Positions 35,119 through 44,900 of a stretch of DNA of 64,000 bases are shown here, one piece after another. How positions within the stretch are numbered: the stretch's first letter is position 1; each line of letters opens with the position of its first letter. The notes below the pieces were generated by a model. The model did not search any database. It worked only from the letters and a program-made list of their open reading frames with translations, and was not told the origin of the DNA. Source of the DNA: Planctomycetota bacterium (GTDB taxonomy: Bacteria; Planctomycetota; UBA1135; GCA-002686595); contig JADJNY010000002.1 of NCBI GenBank assembly GCA_016714045.1, positions 620,001 through 684,000 of the forward strand, given 5' to 3'. A program made the position numbers and the translations under genes.

Positions 35119-36801
35119 ATGTCCTTCGCTTCTCGTTCGCTCGGCGCGGCAGGCGCCGTGCTCGTCCTCCCCACGATCGTCCTCGCACAGTCGCCGCGCG
35201 ATTTCGCGCTGCCCGGCGCCATGTCGCCGGCCCACGGGCGCCAGGCGTCGCATCTCCAACTCGCGCCGCAGTCCTCGGCGGCGGCGCTCGTCAACGGCAG
35301 TGACAGTTGCTCGGCGCCGGATCCGATCACCGGCACCGGCGCGTTCACGTTCGACAACTCGGTCGCGACGACCGGCACGGAAGGCCAAGTCACCACGAAC
35401 TGCATCCAGTCGAGCGTGCAGGGCCTGAGCAACGACGTCTGGTTCTTGTGGACCGCGCCGCAGACCGGGAGCGTCGAGCTCTCGACGTGCGGTCTCACCA
35501 CGGTCGACACGAAGCTCGCCGTGTACGACGGCGCGACGTGTCCCGCGGCCGGCGCGACCGCGCTCGACTGCCTCGACGACCTGTCCGTGAACGCCGCGGG
35601 AACGCAGGGCTTCAACTTCCAGTCGAAGGCGTTCTGGAACGCCGTGTCCGGGAACAGCTACCTGATCCAACTCGGCACCTCGCCGGGCACGCCGGGCGGC
35701 GCGGGCTCGTTCACGATCACGTACGCCGCGCCCGACTTCCCGATGGCGACGCCGTGCGGGCCGGACGACGGCAGCAGTGAGACGCTCCAGGGCTGGATCG
35801 CGAACATCTCGGTGTGCGCGCTGCAGCGCGAGGGCGGCATCGGGCAGACGACGCTCGTCAGCTCGATCTCGGTCGCGTGGGGCGCGCCGTTCGCGCCGGC
35901 TGCGAACAACCCCGCCAACGGCGGGACGGCGACCGTCGCGATCTGGGACGACCCGAACGACGATGGAGACCCGACCGACGCGGTGCTCGTGCAGCAGCAG
36001 ACGGCGACGATCGCATTCACGGGGACGGACACGCTGGAGCTCACGCCGCTCTCGCCTCCAGTCGCGATGACGGGCGTGTTCTTCATCGGCGCGGTCTACA
36101 CGACGCCGGCGACCACGGGACTGAACAACGCGCCGTTCCCGCGCGACAACGACAGCTGCGGCTACGCGACGCGCCGCTCGTGGCTCTGCCTCAACCAGGC
36201 AACGACCTTCGACCTGACGAACCTGGGCGCGAACTCGGTTCCGCCGGTGCGCATGGAGCTCTCCGGCCTCGACGCGTTCACGCTGCGCGGTAACTTCCTC
36301 CTGCGCGCCGACTGCCAGCTGCCCAACCCCGGCAACTCGTTCTGCGCGGGCGACGGCCTCGATCCGAACGTGACGACGCCGTGCCCGTGCGGCAACACCG
36401 GCGGCCCGGGACGCGGCTGCGCGAACAGCGTCAACCCGCAGGGCGCGCTGCTCGTCGCGACGGGCAGCCCGCTCCCGGACACGATGCAACTGCAAGGGTC
36501 CGGCATGCCCGCGACCGTGTCGTGCATCTACCTGCAGGGCAACGCGCTCTCGGACACCGTGTTCGGCGACGGCGTGCGCTGCACGGGCGGGACGCTCCTG
36601 CGCCTGCGCACGCGAGCGAACGTCGGCGGAGCGAGCGCGTTCCCCGACTCGACGGACACGATCTCGCTCTCCGTGCGCGGCGGCGTCGTGCCGGGCAGCG
36701 GTGTCGTGCGGCAATACCAGACCTACTACCGCAACTCCGCGGGGCTCTTCTGCCCGCCGGAGACGTTCAACGTGACGAACGGCTGGCAGGTCACGTGGTG
36801 A
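35119..36801 (+). CDS. Secreted protein with the 153-residue C-terminal module, second of a pair
   Basis: This 560-residue protein is a paralogue of the one before it. An AAGGAG sequence 6 bases before the ATG at 35119 decides the start over the in-frame ATG at 35101. The signal peptide is MSFASRSLGAAGAVLVLPTIVLAQ. The GSDSCSAPDPITGTG and DVWFLWTAPQTGSVELSTCG domain, the DDPNDDGDPTDAVLVQQ domain and the final module (408-560, ending Gln-Val-Thr-Trp) follow in the same order. Their DNA is alike in the module, which points to duplication or gene conversion. A strong hairpin at 36905-36946 probably ends the transcript. Confidence 0.8.
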   Translation: MSFASRSLGAAGAVLVLPTIVLAQSPRDFALPGAMSPAHGRQASHLQLAPQSSAAALVNGSDSCSAPDPITGTGAFTFDNSVATTGTEGQVTTNCIQSSVQGLSNDVWFLWTAPQTGSVELSTCGLTTVDTKLAVYDGATCPAAGATALDCLDDLSVNAAGTQGFNFQSKAFWNAVSGNSYLIQLGTSPGTPGGAGSFTITYAAPDFPMATPCGPDDGSSETLQGWIANISVCALQREGGIGQTTLVSSISVAWGAPFAPAANNPANGGTATVAIWDDPNDDGDPTDAVLVQQQTATIAFTGTDTLELTPLSPPVAMTGVFFIGAVYTTPATTGLNNAPFPRDNDSCGYATRRSWLCLNQATTFDLTNLGANSVPPVRMELSGLDAFTLRGNFLLRADCQLPNPGNSFCAGDGLDPNVTTPCPCGNTGGPGRGCANSVNPQGALLVATGSPLPDTMQLQGSGMPATVSCIYLQGNALSDTVFGDGVRCTGGTLLRLRTRANVGGASAFPDSTDTISLSVRGGVVPGSGVVRQYQTYYRNSAGLFCPPETFNVTNGWQVTW

Positions 36802-36904
36802 TCGCACCGGACGCCTGAGCGTCCGACCGCGGACCGTCGGAGCTCCACCCCCGGCGGTCCGCGCTCGCAGCGAGCCGCGCGCGCCCCCCGCGAGCTCCCT
36901 GCAC

Positions 36905-36946
36905 GACGGCGCCCCGCGCTCTCCCTCGAGAGCTCGGGGCGCCGTC
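36905..36946 (+). terminator. Probable terminator after the secreted-protein pair
   Basis: A 19-bp stem with one mismatch (36905-36923/36928-36946) and a CCTC loop is followed by CTTCGTTCGG. It lies 104 bases after the stop at 36801 and before a same-strand gene. Confidence 0.6.
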
Positions 36947-37099
36947 CTTCGTTCGGCGCGGTGGTCGCCCGGAAGTCTTTTCCCGCCGCGGACGTCGCGC
37001 GGGGCGGCCGCGAACTCGGCACGCGCGCAGCGGGATCGGCACGCGCACCGCGCTGCGCGGCGTCCGATACACTGGCCGGCTCCCTTGCCCCGCCCGGCC

Positions 37100-40000
37100 G
37101 TGAAGAGACGCGTCCTCGCCTCCCTGTTCCCGCTCCTCGTCTGCGCCGGAGCGCCCGCCGCCGCGTTCGACGAACGCGCGCTCGGCCTCGTCGCCGCGCC
37201 GACGGGGCGCGAGGTCGCGGACCCGCGCTTCGTCGCGGCCGAAACGGACCTCGTGCTCGCCCCGGGCGACGCGCTCGTCGCGCGCGTGGATTCGTCGCGC
37301 CTTCGCGCCGGCGCCGCGGGCTTCGAGCTCGGCTTCGCGGAAGGGGAGCGCGTCCTCGCCGTCGCGCCGCCGGATGCGAGCGGTTGGACCGAGCGCCGCG
37401 TCGATCTCGGCGCGCACGCGGGCCGAAGGCTGCGCTCGATCGCGCTCGTCGCGCACGACCTCGCCGCGGGGCCCGGGCTCCTGCGCGTCGACGCCCTCGC
37501 GATCGCGCGCGCGGACGGGTCGCGCGTCGAGCTCGAACCCGAACGGCCCGTCGTCGCGCGCGAGCCCGCGCTGCGCGCCGCGCTCGTCAGCGTCGCGGCC
37601 GGCGAGCTCGCCGACGGGCGCGCTCGGCCGCTCGGCGGCGTGCGGGACCCGTGGGCGGCGCTCGATCTCTCGACGCTGCGCAAGCGCATCGCGCGCCAGT
37701 CGGGCAAGAGCTCGACGGCCTCGGGCACGACGCACGGGCTCGTCCTCGCGGGCGACGGCGTGCCGCTGTGGTTCGCGGACGCCGACGAGCCCGCGTCCAT
37801 CGCGGCGCGCGCCCAGCGGCTGTCACTCGAGCCGCTCGACGGCGGCAGCTTCTACACGCTCTACGCCGCGGTGACGACGGCCTCCGGCGAGCCGATCGAG
37901 AGCACCTGGCGCGTCGTCGGCACGGGCGGGGAGGAGCGCGAAGTGCGCGTCGCGATCCCCGCGCGCGATCCCGACGGGGTTTGGCAGCTCGACGCCGAGC
38001 AGGGCTTCCCCGACGTGGGCTGCGTCGTCCTCGAGATCCCGCTCGCGAGCCCCTTCCCGCTCGCGTCCGTGCAGCTCCCCGACGACGAGCGCATCGAGCT
38101 CCTCGCCGCGACCGTGGCGTGGTGCAAGGACGCGGCGAACGACGCGCGTTTCCGCCGCGCATGGATGCAGCGGGAGCGTCCGGGGGATCCGCTCGCGCGC
38201 TACGTGCGCGCGCTACGCCTGGACGGCGCGTTTGGCGCGCGGCGCGACGAGAGCGCGCACGAACGCGAGCTCTTCCGCCGTCTGCTGCAGCTGGACGGCG
38301 CGGGCTTCGATCGGTTGCTCGCCGAGCGGCTCGTCGCGCTCGATCCGTCGGCCGCGGAATGGCGCACGGCGCGCGTCGCGTTCGCGACCATGGCGCCCGC
38401 GCTCGACGCCGGGCTGGAGAATGCGGAGTGGGAGCGCGCGGCGCTCGCGCGCGAGCGCGATCGGCTCGAGGCGTTCACGCGCTACGCGACGACGCGCGGC
38501 GAGGCGCCGGACGGACGCACGCTCCTCCTGCTCGCCGAGCGCGCGCCCGACGTGCTGCGCGCATTGGGCGAGCTTGCGCGCGCGAAGCGCATCGAGCCCG
38601 CGCCCGTCGCGTGGACGCACGACGACTGGGGCCTCGTCGGCGAAGGCGCGCTCGCGCACGAGCTCGCGCTCGCGCGCGACGCGTTCGCCCGCTCCTTCGG
38701 CCCGCTCCCGGCCGAGTTCGTCGCCTGGGCGCCGCAGGATCTGGGCTGGTTCCGACAGTGGCCCCAGGCGGCGTCGACGGGCGGCGCGAGTGCCCTCGTC
38801 TCCGCGCCGATCGACTGGAGCGCCGTGCCGCGGCCGCTCGTCTGCCTGCTGCGCGCGCCGGACCAGACGGAGCTCGCTCTCCTGACGCCGCCCAGCGCGG
38901 ACGCGCCTGGGCGGCGCGCGGGGCTCCTCGCCGTCGAGGCCCTGGGCGGCCTGCTCGATCAGGCCGCGCGGCGCAACGGCGCGCGCGAGCTCCTCGTGCC
39001 GCTCGTCACGGCCGGCGCCGACGATGCGCTCGAGCGCGAAAACCGCCGGCGCCAGCGCGAGATCGTGCAGCACGCGTTCGGGCCGCGCGCGCGCTCGACG
39101 ACGTTCGTCGACTTCCTGGCGGAGGCGCGCAAGGCGCCGGGCTTCACGCTGCCGGCGTGGCGCGCGAACAAGGACGGCGAGCGCGCGCCCGAGCTCGCGA
39201 CGCGCTCGGACGAGCTCCACGCGTGGACGCGCAAGGCGGAGAACCGGCTCGTCGACGCCGGCGCGGCCGGCGCGCTCGCCGCGGCGGACGGCCACGTGCC
39301 GATCCTGCCCTTGTACCGCGCCTTGTGGGAGCGCGTCCTCGCGAACCACGCGGCCGCCGAACGACTCGCTGCGCGCGGCGCGTCGAGCGCGACACGCATC
39401 GCGGACGCGCGCGAGGTCGCGGGCGCTGCGGACGCGCTGCTCGACGAGGCCGCGCGTGTGCTCTCGCTCGCGGCGGACACGCAGGGCCTCGGCCAGGCCG
39501 TGTTCGTGTTCAACCCGCTCGCGTTCGCGCGCACGACGCTGGTCAGCGTGACCGACGGCGATTTCGAGGTGCAGGATCCGCTCGGGCGCGTGCTGCCCAG
39601 CCAGCGCACGCCCGACGGCAAGCGCGTGTTCGAGGCGAGCGTGCCGTCGCTCGGATACGCCGTGCATCGGCTCGTCCCACGCGCGGTCGCGAAGGGGATC
39701 GCGCTCGCGGACCCGCCGAGCGTGCGCGTCGACGGCTGGAAGCTCGTGAACGCGGAGGTGCAGTGCGCGATCGATCCGGAGACGGGCGCGATCACGACGC
39801 TGCGCCGGCGCGCGGACGGGGTCCCAGGCCAAGAGACGTTGCGCGAAGGGGCGCGGCTCGAGCTCGTCGGCGCGGACGGAACGGTCACGAAGGGCACGTT
39901 CACGGGCTGCGAGCTCGTCGAAGCCGGTCCCGTGCGCGCTCGGGTGCGCTCGACGTACGTGTTCGGAACGACGCGCGTCGAGCAGGAGCTCGTGCTGCGC

Positions 40001-40726
40001 GCGAGCTCGCCCTCCGTCGAAGCGAAGACGCGCGTCGAGGGCGCGCTTGCCGGATCATTGCGCGTCGTGTTCGACGTCGTGAAGCCGCGGGACGCGGCGC
40101 CGCGGCACGTGCCGTTCGGCTACGGCGCGGTGCGCGCGGACGAATCGGCGCGCAGCGGCCTCCTGTCGTGGGTGTCGCAGGGCGACGGGTTCGGGGTCGC
40201 GCTCGCGAGCGAGGACGCAGCGGCGTGCGGCACGCACGGATCGCGCGTGTGGCTGTGGCTCGCCGATCCGGAGGAAGCGAGCTCCGCGCGCGCGATCCGA
40301 TGGTCGTGCCTGCCGTTCGAAGGTTCGGAGCAGGACGGACGCTTGATGGCGTTCGGCCAGGAAGCGGGGCACGCCGCGCGTGCCTTCGCCGTCGATTCAC
40401 ACCCGGGCGTCCGCCCGGCGCGGCACGCGTTCCTCGAAGTGGGGCGGATCTCCGACGACGGGCGCCTGCGGCGCGGAGCCGCATCGAACGTGATCGTGAC
40501 CGAGCTCGTGTCCGCGAGCGACGGCGCGGGTTGGTGCGTGCGGCTCTTCGACGCGTCGGGGCTCGCGGGCGACGTCGAACTCGACTTCGACCGCCCGATC
40601 TTCGCCGTTCGTCGCGCGGACTTGGGCGAGCGCGTGCTCGGCGAGCCGAAGGCCGAACCGAAGCGCGTCGTGCTGCGCGTCGGCGCGTGGCGCATCGAGA
40701 GCGTGCGGCTCGCGTGGAAGCCGTAG
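37100..40726 (+). CDS. Secreted GH38-like (alpha-mannosidase superfamily) protein, divergent
   Basis: This 1208-residue protein has a signal peptide (MKRRVLASLFPLLVCAGAPAAA). The first 200 residues resemble a carbohydrate-binding beta-sandwich (LRSIALVAHDLAAGPGLLRVD). The middle has a GH38-like stretch, EGALAHELALARDAFARSFG then PAEFVAWAPQDLGW. The C-terminal half matches GH38 beta domains: VFVFNPLAFARTTLVSV, then LVNAEVQCAIDPETGAITTLRR, and FGYGAVRADES. I could not find the family's catalytic HxHxD pattern, so activity is doubtful. The GTG at 37100 was chosen because it gives a normal signal peptide; a TTG at 37085 is in frame. It may bind or process mannose-type glycans. Confidence 0.55.
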   Translation: MKRRVLASLFPLLVCAGAPAAAFDERALGLVAAPTGREVADPRFVAAETDLVLAPGDALVARVDSSRLRAGAAGFELGFAEGERVLAVAPPDASGWTERRVDLGAHAGRRLRSIALVAHDLAAGPGLLRVDALAIARADGSRVELEPERPVVAREPALRAALVSVAAGELADGRARPLGGVRDPWAALDLSTLRKRIARQSGKSSTASGTTHGLVLAGDGVPLWFADADEPASIAARAQRLSLEPLDGGSFYTLYAAVTTASGEPIESTWRVVGTGGEEREVRVAIPARDPDGVWQLDAEQGFPDVGCVVLEIPLASPFPLASVQLPDDERIELLAATVAWCKDAANDARFRRAWMQRERPGDPLARYVRALRLDGAFGARRDESAHERELFRRLLQLDGAGFDRLLAERLVALDPSAAEWRTARVAFATMAPALDAGLENAEWERAALARERDRLEAFTRYATTRGEAPDGRTLLLLAERAPDVLRALGELARAKRIEPAPVAWTHDDWGLVGEGALAHELALARDAFARSFGPLPAEFVAWAPQDLGWFRQWPQAASTGGASALVSAPIDWSAVPRPLVCLLRAPDQTELALLTPPSADAPGRRAGLLAVEALGGLLDQAARRNGARELLVPLVTAGADDALERENRRRQREIVQHAFGPRARSTTFVDFLAEARKAPGFTLPAWRANKDGERAPELATRSDELHAWTRKAENRLVDAGAAGALAAADGHVPILPLYRALWERVLANHAAAERLAARGASSATRIADAREVAGAADALLDEAARVLSLAADTQGLGQAVFVFNPLAFARTTLVSVTDGDFEVQDPLGRVLPSQRTPDGKRVFEASVPSLGYAVHRLVPRAVAKGIALADPPSVRVDGWKLVNAEVQCAIDPETGAITTLRRRADGVPGQETLREGARLELVGADGTVTKGTFTGCELVEAGPVRARVRSTYVFGTTRVEQELVLRASSPSVEAKTRVEGALAGSLRVVFDVVKPRDAAPRHVPFGYGAVRADESARSGLLSWVSQGDGFGVALASEDAAACGTHGSRVWLWLADPEEASSARAIRWSCLPFEGSEQDGRLMAFGQEAGHAARAFAVDSHPGVRPARHAFLEVGRISDDGRLRRGAASNVIVTELVSASDGAGWCVRLFDASGLAGDVELDFDRPIFAVRRADLGERVLGEPKAEPKRVVLRVGAWRIESVRLAWKP

Positions 40727-40947
40727 CGCTCGCGGCGCTCGTCCGAACTCCGTACGGAGGGTCTGTCTCTTGGACGCGAGCGCGTGGGCGGGGCCACGCG
40801 GGCCGGGTGGACGCGGGCTGGAACGCCCCTTGCCTCGAGGGCGTCGTTCGCGCCGCGGGTCGATCGCAGGAGATCCGGGCGACGCAACGGGCGAGGGGTG
40901 CGCCCGTGCACGACGCACCTGCATCGCTTGGAACCCCAGGACCATTC

Positions 40948-41907
40948 ATGATCTCGAATCGACTGAACCTCTTCCACGTCCTCGTCGCTCTCGCCGTCGG
41001 CGCGCCGCTCGCGCGCGCCCAGGACGCGACGGTGCCCGACGACTTCGCGACGATCTCCGCCGCCTTGGCGAACGCAACGGACGCGAACACGGACGGGACG
41101 CTCCACATCCGCGTGCGCAGCGGTACCTACAACGAGAACGTCCGCGTGTCCCGCTCCAGCGTGATCCTCGAGGGTGAGAGCGCAAATCCGCCGACGATCC
41201 AAGGCGACGGCACGGCCCACGTCCTCCACGTCGAGACGCTCACGAGCGGCTTCCTGAACGACGTCACGATCAAGAACTTCAAGATCACGGGCGGCAACCT
41301 GCGGGACGGCGTCGAGCTCTCGCGCGTGAACCTCGCCACGATCGAGAACGTGGAGGCCTTCGGCAACGCCGAGGGGCTGCATTGGAACCGCGGAACGGGC
41401 GGCAGCGTGCGGCTCGTGCTCGGTCGCGACAACTCGCACAGCGGAATCAAGCTGTCGGGCGTGTTCGACGCGACGGTCGCGAACAACGTCGGCCGCGACA
41501 ACGGCTCGAACGGCATCGACGTCACGGCGAGCGCGAACGTCGTCCTCGAACTCAACGACTGCCACCACAACGCGGACAACGGGCTCCGCGCGCGGCGCGC
41601 GACCGATCTCACGGTCCGCAACAACCTGCTGCACGACAACGTGAGCAATGGCGCCCGCGTCGAGAGCGTCACGCGCCTCCAGTTCACGGGCAACACGTGC
41701 GATCTGAACCAGGAAAACGGCATCCGGACGCGCAACACGTTCGACTGCCTGTTCTCGCTCAACACGCTGACGAACAACGACAAGTACGGCGTGCGTCGTC
41801 GCGATGCGTTCGGCGACGACTGGGACGCCGTGACGGCCGGGGACCAGGGTCCGGTCGGCGACAACACCTTCGCCGGAAACGCGAGCGGTGAAGTTCGCAA
41901 CGACTGA
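40948..41907 (+). CDS. Secreted right-handed beta-helix protein
   Basis: This 319-residue protein has a signal peptide ending ARAQ. Its body is built from short parallel beta-helix turns with Asn ladders, such as GIKLSGVFDATVANNVGRDN, GIDVTASANVVLELNDCHHN and GARVESVTRLQFTGNTCDLN. This is the NosD/pectate-lyase-like plan of carbohydrate-active or surface proteins. DDFATISAALANATDAN near the start is the typical opening of such proteins. No catalytic residues can be named. The gene stands alone after the GH38-like gene and ends at a strong bidirectional terminator. Confidence 0.8.
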   Translation: MISNRLNLFHVLVALAVGAPLARAQDATVPDDFATISAALANATDANTDGTLHIRVRSGTYNENVRVSRSSVILEGESANPPTIQGDGTAHVLHVETLTSGFLNDVTIKNFKITGGNLRDGVELSRVNLATIENVEAFGNAEGLHWNRGTGGSVRLVLGRDNSHSGIKLSGVFDATVANNVGRDNGSNGIDVTASANVVLELNDCHHNADNGLRARRATDLTVRNNLLHDNVSNGARVESVTRLQFTGNTCDLNQENGIRTRNTFDCLFSLNTLTNNDKYGVRRRDAFGDDWDAVTAGDQGPVGDNTFAGNASGEVRND

Positions 41908-41926
41908 ACCCCAGCCAACCGATCCA

Positions 41927-41967
41927 GAACGACGAACGGCAGCCACCTCGGCTGCCGTTCGTCGTTC
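41927..41967. terminator. Strong bidirectional terminator
   Basis: A perfect 18-bp stem (41927-41944/41950-41967) with the 5-base loop ACCTC lies between the convergent beta-helix gene and the gene ending at 41999. The right arm ends in GTCGTTC. Confidence 0.8.
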
Positions 41968-41998
41968 GCGGGCGTGACCGGCCTTTGCCGGCTCCGGT

Positions 41999-44900
41999 TC
42001 ACTCGATCGGTCGCAGGATCACCTCGCGGAACTCGATCGCGGCGCCTTCGCTCTGCAGGCAGATCTTGCCCGGGACGACCTCGCACCACTTCGCGCGGTT
42101 CTGCACCTCGCCGTTGACCTCGAGCTCGAGGTCGCCGCCGTCGAGGCGGATCCGGTAGCGGTTCCACTCGCCGATGGGCTTCTCGTTGCACGGGAGCGCT
42201 TTGCCCGTGTGCCGTCCGTCGGTGCGCGCGCGCTCGGTCTCCATCGGGAACTCGCCGATGTTCCAGATGTCGCCGGCGTTCCGGTGCTGGAGCTGCGCTT
42301 CGATGCTCTTCGGCCACACCGTGTCGGGCGCCTGCATGCGCAGGAGCACGCCCGAGTTGCCGGGCTGGGAGCCGGGCGGGAAGCGCCATTCGAGCGTGAG
42401 TTCGAAGCTCTCGTAGTCCTTCTCCGTGCGCAGGTAGCCGATCGGCTGGCCCTTGCAGTGCAAGACGCCGTCCGCGACGGACCACACGTCCTCCATGCGC
42501 GCGTTCGCGTCGGTCAGGTGGAACGTCCAGCCCGCGAGGCTCTTCCCGTCGAACAGGCGGATCGGCGCGCCGAGCACGTGGTTCGTGGCGAGGCCCTTCG
42601 TCAGGAACGTCGCGAGGTCCGCGAGCTCCTGCGCTTCGAGGCCGAGCGCCACGTTGTCCGGCATCGCGGAGAGCTTCTGCTTTTCGCGCGACTCGACCTC
42701 GCCGGCTTCGATCACGTTGCGCGTGCCGTTCGTGTCCTTGATCACGAGCTTGTCGCCGTCTCCGAGCACGAAGCCCGAGAAGAAGCGACCGTCCTTCGTC
42801 TCGACGACCCACGTGTCGTACCCGAACGAGATCGCGGCGCTCGGGTTCAGGATCGCGTCGAGGAGCGCTTCGCGGCCGTACTTCCGGCCGATCTCCGTCA
42901 GGTCGGGTCCGACGTCGCCGCCGCGGCCCTGGAACGCGTGGCACTGCGCGCAGTTCGCCTTCGCGCCGCGGAAGAGCTGCGCGCCGCGCGCGGCGTCGCC
43001 CGCGAGCGCGGCGATGTCTTTCGCGGAAGGGAGCGCCTTGCCGGCGGGATTCGTGCGCGGGAACGCGTCGACGGCGAGCGCGCGCACCGCGATGTCCGGG
43101 TTCGTGTAGATCGCGCTCGCGGCGGCGGCACGCGCGGCCTCCGGCAGCTTCTTCTCGTTCGCGAGCTGGATGAGCAGGAGGCCGCCTTGCTTGTCCGCTG
43201 CGAGCGCGCGCGCGGCCTCGGCCTGGTCCGCGGGCGCGCCGTTCGTGTCTGTCACGCGCGCGAGGAGCGCACGGAACGCGCTGCGGTCCTCGGGCGCGTC
43301 GATCCAGACCTGGAACTCGACGTCGGGGTGCGCGTTCGGCTGCTTCGCGCCGCCGTCGTCGAGCGCGCAGAGCGCCTGAAAGCGCGTGTAGGCTCCTTCG
43401 GGTAGCCGGTAGACGATCTCCGACGCGGCGTGCGTCCCGAGCCCGTGCTCGTACGCCTTGCCGTCGAACTGGAGCGGACCGCCGTTCGCGTTCCGGTTCG
43501 CGTGGACGGAGCCCCAATCGGCGGAGGCGCTCGTCCACGTGAGCGTGTCGAGGCGCGTCTCGCCCTTCGGACCGACGAGCTTCGCGTCGAGCCAGTCGCT
43601 CCAGTCGTGTCCGTTGCCGCGCTTGCCGTTCGTGACGACGAGCCAGAGCGCGCGCGCGCCCGTCACGTCGACGTCGCAGACCTTCGAGCCCTCCTCGAGC
43701 AATCCGCTCGACCACGCGAGCTTCGCGCCGTCGCGCGTCACGGGCCCGAGCTCCTTCGCGAGCCGGTACTCGGCCCAGTCGTTCTCGTCCTTGTGCCGCA
43801 CCCACCACGCCGCGAGGTCGCGCACGTCGTCGGGCCCCGCGAGCGCCACGTTGACCATCGCCTCGGCGGCCTCGCGCTCCCTGCAGAAGGCGAGCGCGTC
43901 GACGGCCTGTCGGCGTTGCTCGGGCGTCAGCGCGCGCGCGTTGGCGCGCGTGACGAGCGCGGGGATCGACTGCTTGGGATGCAGCCGCCACGCCATCGCG
44001 GCCTGCGCGGGCGTCCACTCGAGCGGCGTGTGCGGGTCGTGCTGGAAGTAGAGGTCGTAGAGCTGCGACTCCTTCCCCTGCGCGCCGATGCCGAGCGCTT
44101 CGAGCAGCCACGGGTCCTTGCCGTCCCACGCCTTCGCGACCTCCATCCAGGCCCCGGAGGAGATGCCGAGGTTCTGCTCGCGGAGCGACAGCGCGACCTC
44201 GCGCAGGACGGCGGGCGTCGTGTTCTCCTTCGCGAGCTGCAGCGCGTACTGCGTCAGGAAGGGCGGCTTCTGGCACTGTGCGCGCCACGCCGTGATGCGG
44301 AGGTCCGGATCGGGGTCACGCAGCGCGAGGTCGAGCTGCTTCTGGCCCTCGTCGGGGATCTGGGCGAGCGCCCACAGCGCGCGGGCGCGGTAGCGCGGGT
44401 TCTTCGACGCGTAGAGCTCGCGCAGCGGACGCAGCGCGAGCGCGCGCTCCTGCACGAGAGCGCGCCATCCGAGCGCACGCACGTTGACCGCGGGCGAGCA
44501 CAACGCGGCGACGGCGCCCGGGAGCGTCCGCACGTCGATCTTCGGCGCGACGGGCTTCGCGCCCTTCGGCTGCACGCGCAGGATGCGTCCGTACGTGAGC
44601 CTGTCACCCGCGGCGTGGCCGCCAACGCCCGGGTCCCACCAGTCGGAGACGTAGAGCGCGCCGTCGGTGCCGACGCAGACGTCGCTGGGCCGAAACCAGG
44701 TGCTCGAGCGGTCGTCCGCGCGTTCCGTGCGCGACGTGAGCAGCACGGTCTTCTCGAGCTCGTACCCCGCGCCCTTCGCGCGCGGCAGGTGCGCGTAGAC
44801 GACGTTCGCTCCGGCGTCGCAGTTCAGCACGGCGCCCTGGTACTTCGCGGGAAGGAGCTCGCCCTCGTACACCGCGACCCCCGTCGGTCCGCCCGCGCCG

